From NCBI GenBank assembly GCA_943788445.1, contig CALSQH010000011.1, positions 1-32,137 of the forward strand: a DNA stretch of 32,137 nucleotides, read 5' to 3'. Position 1 is the first letter of the stretch; each line of letters opens with the position of its first letter. Positions 15,931 to 23,770 of the stretch are shown piece after piece. The position numbers and the translations under genes are program-made. The notes below the pieces were generated by a model. It saw only the letters and a list, made by a program, of their open reading frames with translations, was not told the DNA's origin and made no database searches. Source of the DNA: an uncultured Pseudomonadales bacterium. Lineage in GTDB: Bacteria; Pseudomonadota; Gammaproteobacteria; Pseudomonadales; Porticoccaceae.

Positions 15931-17196
15931 TTAATGAGCGCGAGGAACAGGGCCAATGCCCTTTTCATCAATGGTGGTACCGCGATTAAACCGATCTAGG
16001 GTAAACGCAGCGTTATATTCGTGGGGTTGGTCATTGGCAATGGTATGGGCAAAGCACCATCCAGACGCAGGCGTCGCCTTAAAGCCGCCATAACACCAAC
16101 CACCATTCAAATAGAGACCGTCTTTGGGGGTTTTGGTAATAATCGGACTGCCATCCATCGACATATCCATAATCCCGCCCCAGTGACGCAACAGCCGCAA
16201 ACGACTGGCATTGGGGAATAGCGCCAGCGCAATACCGCTGACCTCCTCAATCATCGGCAGATTGCCACGCTGGGCGTAGCTGTTATAACCGTCAGGGTCA
16301 CCACCAAATACCAGACCCCCCTTATCCGACTGGGAAATATAAAAGTGCCCAGCACCAAAGGTCACCACCGTATCCAATAGAGGCTTAATCGGCTCAGTCA
16401 CAAAGGCCTGCAACACATGGCTCTCAATCGGCAGCTTATTTAACCCCGCCATCGCCATCACATGACCCGTATGCCCAGCCACCGCAACACCGACTTTTTT
16501 ACTGCCAATCTTGCCGCGAGTGGTCTCTACACCCACCACCTTATTGCGATCATTTTCATCAAAGACAAAACCGGTCACCTCACAGTTTTGAATAATATCC
16601 ACACCCAACATATCCGCACCCCGGGCATAGCCCCAGGCCACCGCATCATGACGCGCCGTGCCACCGCGGGATTGCAATAACCCGCCAACAATCGGGAAGC
16701 GCGCATTGGGTGTCACATCCAAACCCGGCACCCGAGCCGCCACTTCATCGCGGCCAATCAACTCCGCATCCGTGCCATTCATGCGCATAGCATTACCCCG
16801 GCGGGCATAGGTATCCATCTGCCCCGGGGTATGGGCCAGATTGATAATGCCGCGCTGAGAAAACATCACGTTGTAATTGAGCTCTTGAGAGAGACCCTCC
16901 CAGAGTTTCATGGAATGCTCATAGAATTTAGAGTTGGCCGGCATCTGGTAGTTAGAGCGCACAATGGTGGTATTGCGACCCACATTGCCGCCACCCAGCC
17001 AGCCTTTTTCGAGCACGGCTATATTGGTGAGACCGTGATTTTTAGCGAGGTAATACGCGGTAGCCAAACCATGACCACCGCCACCAACAATAATGGCGTC
17101 GTACTCAGGTTTGGGGTCGGGAGATCGCCAGGCTTTGGCCCAGTGCTTGTTACCGCTCAGTGCATTGGCGGCAAGGGAGAGGAAGTTATAGCGCAT
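15931..17196 (-). CDS. soxB: Sarcosine oxidase beta subunit
   Basis: 421 aa, the usual length is about 405-420. The FAD-binding GGGGHG lies at 38-43. His183 in GGTARHDAVAWG is the conserved histidine that carries the covalent FMN. The subunit holds the sarcosine oxidation site. It is the first gene of soxBDAG-purU here; glyA, often upstream in Pseudomonas, is not. Upstream of the start are two G7/C7 tracts (17290-17307) and the stump of a dipeptidase gene. The ribosome binding site before ATG 17196 is weak. Confidence 0.95.
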   Translation of the reverse strand: MRYNFLSLAANALSGNKHWAKAWRSPDPKPEYDAIIVGGGGHGLATAYYLAKNHGLTNIAVLEKGWLGGGNVGRNTTIVRSNYQMPANSKFYEHSMKLWEGLSQELNYNVMFSQRGIINLAHTPGQMDTYARRGNAMRMNGTDAELIGRDEVAARVPGLDVTPNARFPIVGGLLQSRGGTARHDAVAWGYARGADMLGVDIIQNCEVTGFVFDENDRNKVVGVETTRGKIGSKKVGVAVAGHTGHVMAMAGLNKLPIESHVLQAFVTEPIKPLLDTVVTFGAGHFYISQSDKGGLVFGGDPDGYNSYAQRGNLPMIEEVSGIALALFPNASRLRLLRHWGGIMDMSMDGSPIITKTPKDGLYLNGGWCYGGFKATPASGWCFAHTIANDQPHEYNAAFTLDRFNRGTTIDEKGIGPVPRAH

Positions 17197-17345
17197 AGAT
17201 TGTCCGTGTTTTCCGTATTACTTTTGGGTTGGATCAATCTGAATGATAGTGCGGCGGTGGGGGTTGGTAGAGGTATCGGGAAAATCGTTGGGGGGGATTA
17301 GGGGGGGCGATGGTGTTTAACTACTGTGCAAGCAGGCATTAAAAC

Positions 17346-17492
17346 TTACTTCCAAACCTGCCGAGCAACCCGCAGATTGTTATGCCCCAAGATTCCCTGA
17401 ACATGCTCTTCTCTATAGCCACTTTTTAACAGTGCCTCGGCAATGTCTGGAAAAAGTTCCGGCTCGACAAGAAAGCGATGAATAATTATTTT
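17346..17492 (-). pseudogene. C-terminal stump of an M19 membrane-type dipeptidase
   Basis: On the minus strand a frame of about 48 codons ends at TAA (17346-17348) and reads ...FPDIAEALLKSGYREEHVQGILGHNNLRVARQVWK. This matches the C-terminal signature of renal-dipeptidase-like peptidases (family M19), in which a similar 'xxITxALLxRGYxEEDIxxILGGNxLRV' segment ends the protein. There is no start codon and nothing of the catalytic domain. It is cut exactly at the stop codon of the ornithine-cyclodeaminase-like gene (17493). In Pseudomonas an M19 dipeptidase gene sits near glycine-betaine/sarcosine catabolic genes, so this was probably a sox neighbour truncated when the AT-richer pair to the right arrived. 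Confidence 0.75.
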
Positions 17493-18455
17493 TTAAGCCA
17501 TATTTCTTGCATATGACGCAATGGCCAAATCAAGTATTCCCACGCCCGTAAGGTCACAAATAGATAGTGTATCTTCCTCTCGACGAAAACTCTGCTGCGC
17601 GCATACCTCGCCCAATTCTTCGACTTTCGTAAAATCAACTTCACCTGTGGCCGCCACTGTTCTTAGCTCACCTAAGCAAAGAGATTGAGACTTAAGATCA
17701 CAAACATACCGACTCGCTAATGAGTACAGTTCTGGAGATAATTCGTTTTTGCGGGGACTATCCGACCCCATCGCAGTAATGTGTACAGGTTTGTTAAGAT
17801 TCAAATGAGATGGATTAATTAGGTGATCTGTAGCGCCAGTAGTAGTAATTATTATTTCTGCATCAGCTAAGGCCTCAGCGATATTTTGAGATACCTTACT
17901 GTCTTTTTTTAGATGGTCTTTGACCCAGTCGGATAAAATATCAGCTTTTTCAGTAGTCCGGCTAAATATAGAAACAGATTCAAAGTTACTTACCAGAGCC
18001 AGTGCTTTCAGTTGCAATTTTGCTTGGACACCAGCGCCTATTACTGCAACATATTTGCCAGATTTAGGCGCTAAGAATTTAGCAGCCACAGCTCCGGAAG
18101 CTGCTGTACGTAACTGGGTCAGTAAACCGTTGTCGGCTAGAAGCGTATCGAGCTTTCCTGATGTCGAATCAAATAAACACATACACCCTTGGTTGCTTTG
18201 CTCATTGATTTCATTGTTGTTGGGGAAAATCCCCGCGATCTTTACTACAAAGTAAGGAAGCTTAGGCACATAAGCTGATTTAACACAGACCTGACCGTTT
18301 ACAGCATCCATAGGAATTTGTTGTATTTGAGGTGTTATGGCTGGATCTTTGGCTAATGTTATAAAAGCGTCCTGAATAATTTCTATAAGCTTTTCATCTA
18401 AAGTTACTGAGTCTTCAAGCATTCTCTGAGTGATTATGCGTGATTGATTATTCAT
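17493..18455 (-). CDS. Ornithine cyclodeaminase/mu-crystallin family protein, EutC-like
   Basis: 320 aa. NAD-binding GAGVQA at 140-145, LRTAASGAVAAKFL at about 115-128, ITAMGSD, LGELRT and the closing LTGVGILDLAIAS all fit the family, and the spacing resembles EutC of ectoine catabolism. Members reduce or deaminate small amino-acid derivatives (ornithine to proline, pyrroline-2-carboxylate to proline, ketimines). It follows the EutB-like gene by 14 bp with AAGGA before the ATG, so the two form an operon. Base composition is clearly more AT-rich than the sox genes, suggesting a different history. The substrate is not determined: eutA, eutD and eutE are missing here. Confidence 0.85.
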   Translation of the reverse strand: MNNQSRIITQRMLEDSVTLDEKLIEIIQDAFITLAKDPAITPQIQQIPMDAVNGQVCVKSAYVPKLPYFVVKIAGIFPNNNEINEQSNQGCMCLFDSTSGKLDTLLADNGLLTQLRTAASGAVAAKFLAPKSGKYVAVIGAGVQAKLQLKALALVSNFESVSIFSRTTEKADILSDWVKDHLKKDSKVSQNIAEALADAEIIITTTGATDHLINPSHLNLNKPVHITAMGSDSPRKNELSPELYSLASRYVCDLKSQSLCLGELRTVAATGEVDFTKVEELGEVCAQQSFRREEDTLSICDLTGVGILDLAIASYARNMA

Positions 18456-18469
18456 ACTGTGTTATTCCT

Positions 18470-19477
18470 TTAAACTTGGTCGATTAACTTTACTGCCATA
18501 CTCAATATTGCTTGATCAACATTTCGACCACTTATGATAGAAACTACTTTCTTACCAATAAGCTCCTTATGCTTTAACGCGATTTCCCCCAGGCCACATG
18601 CTCCACTAGGTTCTGCAATAACTCCGAAGTATTTCATCGCACATGCCATTCCTATCAACGCAGTATTGTCATTGACAGTTACAATATCTGAAATCCTATC
18701 CCTGAGCATTTCCCATGGAATGACACCCGGCTTAGGCGTTGGAGGCATAATGGCATCACAGATCGAAGTGCATTTGGGTAGGACCTGTGTTGCCCGATTC
18801 TTTTCTAACGATATTTTCCATGGAGGTGAGACCTCCGGCTCTACTCCAATTATTTTTGCTAGGGGAAAATATTTCTCGGCACCTAGACTAAACCCAGCAA
18901 GATATCCTCCTCCCGATATAGCCAGGTAAAACTCGTCAGGTACAATGTCAAGTTGCTGTAACTGTAAACAACATTCCAGACCAGAAACACCTTGCCCGGC
19001 GATAACATTAAAATCATCATACGGATGAATTAATGTCACCTTCCTTTCATTTATGTACGAGTTCGCAAGCGCTTCTCGCTGCTCTTTTTCGGGGTCAAAT
19101 AATACTACTTCAGCACCGAATGCGCGGGTGTTAGATATTTTTACTTGGGCAGCGGTATGGGGCATGATGATAATTGACGGGATGTTAAGTCGATTCGCTG
19201 AATAGGCGACAGCTTGTGCATGGTTTCCCGTAGAGAATGCAACCACCCCACTTTTTTTCTGTTCATTACTCAAACAACATAGTGCATTAACCGCTCCCCT
19301 CAGCTTGAACGATCCAGTCGGTGTTAGACCATCGCCTTTCAAGTAAACGTCTACTCCATATTTTTGCTTAAACAGAGGTGAGTAGATAATCGGAGTGGCA
19401 GGAACATACCTTTCAATACGGCGTTGTGCCAATTCTACATCGACAATTGAGGGGAGTGATTGACTGCTTGATGACAT
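18470..19477 (-). CDS. PLP-dependent threonine-dehydratase-like enzyme, EutB-like
   Basis: 335 aa, fold-type II PLP enzyme. The PLP lysine is K58 in TGSFKLRGA. The asparagine loop STGNHAQAVAYSA and the glycine loop SGGGYLAG (phosphate binding, usually SGGGLxxG) are present, and the C-terminal ACGLGEIAL/SIISGRNVDQ follows. No regulatory ACT domain, so it is of the catabolic or serine-racemase/EutB size. Likely reactions are dehydration of a hydroxy-amino acid (threonine, serine, hydroxyectoine-derived) to a keto acid; the next gene would act on the imine or amino product. The same AT-rich composition as its partner argues that they moved together. Confidence 0.85.
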   Translation of the reverse strand: MSSSSQSLPSIVDVELAQRRIERYVPATPIIYSPLFKQKYGVDVYLKGDGLTPTGSFKLRGAVNALCCLSNEQKKSGVVAFSTGNHAQAVAYSANRLNIPSIIIMPHTAAQVKISNTRAFGAEVVLFDPEKEQREALANSYINERKVTLIHPYDDFNVIAGQGVSGLECCLQLQQLDIVPDEFYLAISGGGYLAGFSLGAEKYFPLAKIIGVEPEVSPPWKISLEKNRATQVLPKCTSICDAIMPPTPKPGVIPWEMLRDRISDIVTVNDNTALIGMACAMKYFGVIAEPSGACGLGEIALKHKELIGKKVVSIISGRNVDQAILSMAVKLIDQV

Positions 19478-19705
19478 AATTAAATCCGACTAATTTTAAC
19501 AAGGACATTACTAAACGGGTAGGCCTTTGCAGGTCTCTTAGGTCGTTCCTTCAAGGCTAGCCACTTTTTTCCGCAAGCTATTTGCACCGAAGGAAATGCT
19601 GCGTACTTCTGTACCAAGCCTAAATATAATAGAGCCTATAGAAATAACATGAACCGCCTATCGTCAATTCTAATGCTTGCCATCGTTTTTACCCACTCTT
19701 GCTAA
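19478..19705. other. Intergenic, promoter region of the EutB-like pair
   Basis: No gene is seen in these 228 bp. Minus-strand TTGACG/TATTAT-like elements near 19630-19660 could be a promoter for the EutB-like gene but match poorly. With the antitoxin remnant that follows, this is the 450-bp gap between the EutB-like gene and the small hypothetical gene. Confidence 0.4.
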
Positions 19706-19842
19706 TTAGTGATGCTGCGTAACCCCAAACAATCTAGCCGCAGACAACTGCGACATTTTTCGCTGTTTAATCAACGCTCTTACTTCGAACATCACCTCAG
19801 CGCGAAGACGTAATTTTTCCGACGCTGAGAGATCGAACTGAC
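19706..19842 (-). pseudogene. Truncated XRE/HTH_37-type antitoxin-like gene
   Basis: A frame of 45 codons reads FDLSASEKLRLRAEVMFEVRALIKQRKMSQLSAARLFGVTQ and then stops (TAA 19706-19708). This corresponds to the N-terminal half of HTH_37-class regulators, which in full continue with 'PRVSDLLRG' after the GVTQ turn and usually pair with RelE/HigB-type toxins. The DNA-recognition helix is missing, and the frame has no good start (a stop precedes GGT at 19842). It is probably a remnant of a toxin-antitoxin or phage regulator. No toxin frame is seen next to it. Confidence 0.65.
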
Positions 19843-19930
19843 CCTAATTTACCCAATACCCACCCCAGTCGCCCAATCAGTAAAAGACAAACCAGCCCCT
19901 AGGGTTTCCGGCTCAAAATCGCAAAAAGAC

Positions 19931-20197
19931 CTAAACACCCTCAATCAATTCAACCCTACGCGTCACCGCAGATTTAGGAATCCGAATAAAACCAGATGCC
20001 TGAGCAGAACCCCCGCTTTCGATATCACCCAAGTTAGGCGCCAGCATCAGAACCTCATCTGTTTCTCCCACTGGCCAACCCACCGACACGCACTCGACAA
20101 TTTCCAAACCCGGCTTGTTTTCCAAGAACATCCAAGCGGCGATGGGCTGCGCGCTATCGATCCATTCGACTAATATTGGATTATGCTTCTTTGACAT
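19931..20197 (-). CDS. Small phage/mobile-element type hypothetical protein
   Basis: 88 aa, soluble, no signal peptide or membrane segment. Segments such as VEWIDSAQPIAAW, VSVGWPVGETDEVLMLAPNLGD and GFIRIPKSAVTRRVELIE resemble a class of short hypothetical proteins found in phage and integrative elements. The function is unknown. With the antitoxin remnant it suggests an eroded mobile element between the EutB-like pair and the peptidase system. The ATG at 20197 is preceded by CTAGCTTGGAGCAGACAA, with GGAG spaced about 7 bp. Confidence 0.6.
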   Translation of the reverse strand: MSKKHNPILVEWIDSAQPIAAWMFLENKPGLEIVECVSVGWPVGETDEVLMLAPNLGDIESGGSAQASGFIRIPKSAVTRRVELIEGV

Positions 20198-20259
20198 TTG
20201 TCTGCTCCAAGCTAGGGTTGTTACAACGCTTCAAATGAAGCCCCCTGTTCGAAAACGAC

Positions 20260-22248
20260 TTATTTAGCGGCCATATGCGTATCAATCCAAGCTACCACCC
20301 TAGTGGCATAGTCAATTACCGCAGGGGATTTCCTTACTCCATGGCCCTCTTCCGGGTAAGTTACTAAAACTGATTCAACCCCGTCCTCCAATAAGGCATT
20401 ATGAAACTCCATCGCCTGCCCCGGTGGTGTGCAGCGATCCAGTGCACCACAGATATGGAGAGTCGGGGTTTTAGCTTTATGGGCATGCATAACTGGGCTA
20501 CGTTGGTGGTATCGACCATCAGGGTTGTTGTATTTATCATTGAGGAATAGTTCATCAAAAGCGGGGATATAGGTCGTAAGATGTTTACTTGCCCAATGGG
20601 TAACGGGGGCAACGGGCACGGCGGCGGCGAAACGTGAATCTTGGGTAATTAGCCAAGAGGTCATAAAGCCGCCATAACTCCCTCCCGTAACACCAATTCG
20701 TTTTGGATCGGCAATGCCCCGCATTACCAATGCATCAAGTCCCGATAAAAAATCCTGGGTATCCTTTCCTCCAAGATCACCCTGCACTTCACGAGCATAG
20801 GCTTGACCACGACCGCTACTACCGCGCGGATTTGGTAAAAAAATGGCGTAACCTTTTTTTAATAGCATCAGCGTCGATAGATTACTCCGCGGCAACCAAC
20901 GCGGCCGCCAATGCCAAACGGGGCCGCCATGGACATCCATCACTAATGGGTAAGGTCCCTCTCCTTGAGGAAGCAATAACCAACCCTGAATTTTCAGCCC
21001 GTCCGGGGCGGACCACTCTATCGATTCAATCGCACCGACCCACGTCTCTATCGATTGTCCCTTGCCGCAGTCAAATGAGGCGATGGCACGGTATTGTTGA
21101 TTGTGCACTCTGGCTAATTCGGGAGGGCGTAAAAACCCCTCGCCAACCAATAGACAGTCACCAATATCTTTGCCTATTGGCGTGGGCTTGAGATAGACAC
21201 CACCACTGGTGATTTCCGTGCTTGCCCAGCATTCATGACATTTTGCATGACTTATCTCAAGTTCCAATACCACCGATTCAAACCCACGATGTCCTGCCAG
21301 AAAAAGCTGCTGCTCTGAGCGCCACTGGGTATGACTGATATCCACATTATGTGTGGATATGCGTCGAGCCGCCTGCGTCTCGGACTCAATCAGCAATAAA
21401 TCACCCGCAACGCAGCCGCGATCACTGCACACCGCTTCGACCACTGCCACTTGTTTTCCCGAAGGCGATGCGGCCAGACAACCCAACTGGTCTTTAGGTG
21501 TATATATAATCCGCGTTTCTCGGCTGGCAATATCGATCAGGTACACTGCTGCGGTGTACCAATCGGCCTCGGCGGGCGACGATGACGCAATGGCCGCTAC
21601 GGCGGTGTAACCACACCAACACATCTCCCAAATATTTAAACCCGCGGGTGAGATCGGTTGGCACTGGTGGGTGGCTAAATCATAGAACCACAAACTGCGC
21701 CAACGATAATTTTCATCCCCGGTCTGCACCTCGGGCAACCATGAAGCGGCGGCCTGTTCCTGTTTGTGGCTGCTAACGGCGCCTTGGCCACTTGAGGTGT
21801 CGGCACCATGCCCGGCAATACACACAAGAATGCGTTTACCCTCAGGGCACCAATGAAAGTTTTCAACCCAACCTTCAGCCTTAGCGCCTGGTGTTACTGC
21901 GCCAGATTGATTGTCGAGAAAATACAGTTGAAAATCGCCCCGCTTATGACGGTCTGAGAGAAAGGCAATCTGGGTTCCATCCGGTGAGAATTTCGATAAT
22001 CGATCCGTATTGGGGCCAACGCTTAATACCTGTGTTTTGGCCGTGTTCAGATCAATCTGGCAAATACGAGTAGCAGGCACACCTTCGAACGATTCCATTA
22101 TTGTGCCGGAAAAGACGGCCTGTGAACCATCCACAGATACATCAAGTTCACAGGCGTCACTGATTAAACCGGCCCTGGGGTGTCTTAAGGTTTGAATAAG
22201 TTGCTCTGCTTCCTGGTATAACTGTGTATGTCGAATATCGTTATACAA
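20260..22248 (-). CDS. S9C-like prolyl oligopeptidase family enzyme, cytoplasmic
   Basis: 662 aa. Residues about 30-400 form a beta-propeller; residues about 405-660 form an alpha/beta-hydrolase. The catalytic triad is visible: Ser524 in GVTGGSYGGF, Asp604 in CGALDRCTPP and His636 in YPEEGHGVRK. HGGP at 440-443 is the oxyanion turn. No signal peptide, so it acts in the cytoplasm. The start is TTG at 22248 with GGAG 7 bp upstream. Family members remove acylated or dipeptide N-termini or act as lasso-peptide isopeptidases. It is the last gene of the TonB receptor system, 115 bp after the MFS gene, and probably trims products of the first peptidase or opens a cyclised peptide. Confidence 0.85.
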   Translation of the reverse strand: MYNDIRHTQLYQEAEQLIQTLRHPRAGLISDACELDVSVDGSQAVFSGTIMESFEGVPATRICQIDLNTAKTQVLSVGPNTDRLSKFSPDGTQIAFLSDRHKRGDFQLYFLDNQSGAVTPGAKAEGWVENFHWCPEGKRILVCIAGHGADTSSGQGAVSSHKQEQAAASWLPEVQTGDENYRWRSLWFYDLATHQCQPISPAGLNIWEMCWCGYTAVAAIASSSPAEADWYTAAVYLIDIASRETRIIYTPKDQLGCLAASPSGKQVAVVEAVCSDRGCVAGDLLLIESETQAARRISTHNVDISHTQWRSEQQLFLAGHRGFESVVLELEISHAKCHECWASTEITSGGVYLKPTPIGKDIGDCLLVGEGFLRPPELARVHNQQYRAIASFDCGKGQSIETWVGAIESIEWSAPDGLKIQGWLLLPQGEGPYPLVMDVHGGPVWHWRPRWLPRSNLSTLMLLKKGYAIFLPNPRGSSGRGQAYAREVQGDLGGKDTQDFLSGLDALVMRGIADPKRIGVTGGSYGGFMTSWLITQDSRFAAAVPVAPVTHWASKHLTTYIPAFDELFLNDKYNNPDGRYHQRSPVMHAHKAKTPTLHICGALDRCTPPGQAMEFHNALLEDGVESVLVTYPEEGHGVRKSPAVIDYATRVVAWIDTHMAAK

Positions 22249-22363
22249 ACACTGACTCCTACTACCGATTATTTAACTACATATTTTTTCTATTGCCGTA
22301 TTGTTACTACACGGCTGCTTCAAGTGGTATGCCCGGCGCACTTTCACTGCGTTTATCATTTTG

Positions 22364-23770
22364 TCAAATGGCATTTTTAGCGCGGGCGTCTCTGTTCTCA
22401 AGATATCGCTGAACAATACCATGTCGACGCTCAGTCATCGGGCCCAGCGCCACAAAGACACAGCTTAATGCAATCAATATTGCCGGCAGCGTTGAAACTG
22501 CAAAGGTTAAACCCGCCGCCCCCTGGCTATTATTCAAGGGGCTTTGAGGATCAAAACCCAGCCAACCTGAAATTGCCAAACCCAGTGCGCCGCCAACGCC
22601 CTGCGCGAACTTAAAAATAAATCCCTTGATCGCAAAGAAACTGCCGGCAGAACTCCCTTTTGCCCTCGACCTCCACTGACCATAATCAGCAATATCTGAC
22701 AATGTAGAATCTGCCATAATGATCATGCATACACTGCCTAAGGTCACCAATGTCTTAACCATCACCAATTCAAACAGCCCTGTTTGTGTAGGCATCAGTA
22801 ACCCCGTATAGACAAAGGCAAAAAAGAGAACCCCCATAGCCATAAGCCATGCCGTTTTTCGACCGATCAAACGAGCAAGATAGATACACGCAGGACTGGC
22901 TATTAACCCAACGAAAAACGAGATCAAAAACATCCCAGCAAAGCTTTCTCCGAGCCCCAAGTAGATATCAACGAAGATAAATATCAGGCCGAACCATAGA
23001 CCCAATGCTAAAAAGGTAAAAAAATAGGCGCTAATAAATAGGACCAAGGGTTTATTGCCAATGAGTGACTTAATAGCCATGGCAAATCGCTTAGTAGGCT
23101 TATGGACATCTAACTCAAATGCCTTGCACGCGTTCAAATCTACAGCGGCGTTAGGCACATAATAAATACACAGGCAGAGCGAAGGCAGCATCAATGCCCC
23201 TGCGATATAGAGCGACCATCGCAGGGTTTCGGGGGTAATTTCTTGGCTTACGAAAAAAGGAAAAAAGGGAATACAATAAAAGAGCAATTGCCCCACATAG
23301 ATAAAGGCCGCGCGAAAACCATAAACTCTTGTCTTCTCCGCGCTGCTTTTCACAATTTCACCACCCCATGCCAAATGGGGTATTTCAAACAGAGTCCATC
23401 CCAAGTAGAACAGGATAAACCAGCAAGAAAGATACACTGGCGTAATAGACCCGAAGGGGATATATAAAAAATAGGCAGCTACGATAAATAGCAAAGCCCC
23501 CATTACCATAAAGGGCTTTCGAGTGCCTTTACGTTGCTGATATCTGTCTGAAAAAATACCAATGAGTGGATCAGAAATGGCGTCAAACAAACGTGCAAAA
23601 AGGATAACCCCCGCAATCATAGTGAGATCGATGCCATAAAATTTAACATAAACACCTTGCAGCACGCCCATCGGCGAAAACAAAGTAATCATCATTGCGC
23701 AGGGCAGTCCATAAGCAACGCCCTGAAAAAAGGAGAGTCGTTCTATCGTCTTCTGGGAATCCTTTTTCAA
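22364..23770 (-). CDS. GPH/MelB-type MFS cation symporter
   Basis: 468 aa with about 12 hydrophobic segments. The conserved cytoplasmic loops of glycoside-pentoside-hexuronide symporters are visible: DAISDPLIGIFSDRYQQRKGTRKPFMVMGALLF, and LSDIADYGQWRSRAKGSSAGSFFAIKGFIFKFAQGVGGALGLAI. Members import sugars, glucuronides or other solutes with Na+ or H+; in this context the substrate is more likely the peptide, or a fragment of it, that the receptor brings into the periplasm. The start is TTG (23770), overlapping the stop of the upstream peptidase by 4 bp, with AGAGG 8 bp before it. Translational coupling ties it to the peptidase. Confidence 0.88.
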   Translation of the reverse strand: MKKDSQKTIERLSFFQGVAYGLPCAMMITLFSPMGVLQGVYVKFYGIDLTMIAGVILFARLFDAISDPLIGIFSDRYQQRKGTRKPFMVMGALLFIVAAYFLYIPFGSITPVYLSCWFILFYLGWTLFEIPHLAWGGEIVKSSAEKTRVYGFRAAFIYVGQLLFYCIPFFPFFVSQEITPETLRWSLYIAGALMLPSLCLCIYYVPNAAVDLNACKAFELDVHKPTKRFAMAIKSLIGNKPLVLFISAYFFTFLALGLWFGLIFIFVDIYLGLGESFAGMFLISFFVGLIASPACIYLARLIGRKTAWLMAMGVLFFAFVYTGLLMPTQTGLFELVMVKTLVTLGSVCMIIMADSTLSDIADYGQWRSRAKGSSAGSFFAIKGFIFKFAQGVGGALGLAISGWLGFDPQSPLNNSQGAAGLTFAVSTLPAILIALSCVFVALGPMTERRHGIVQRYLENRDARAKNAI

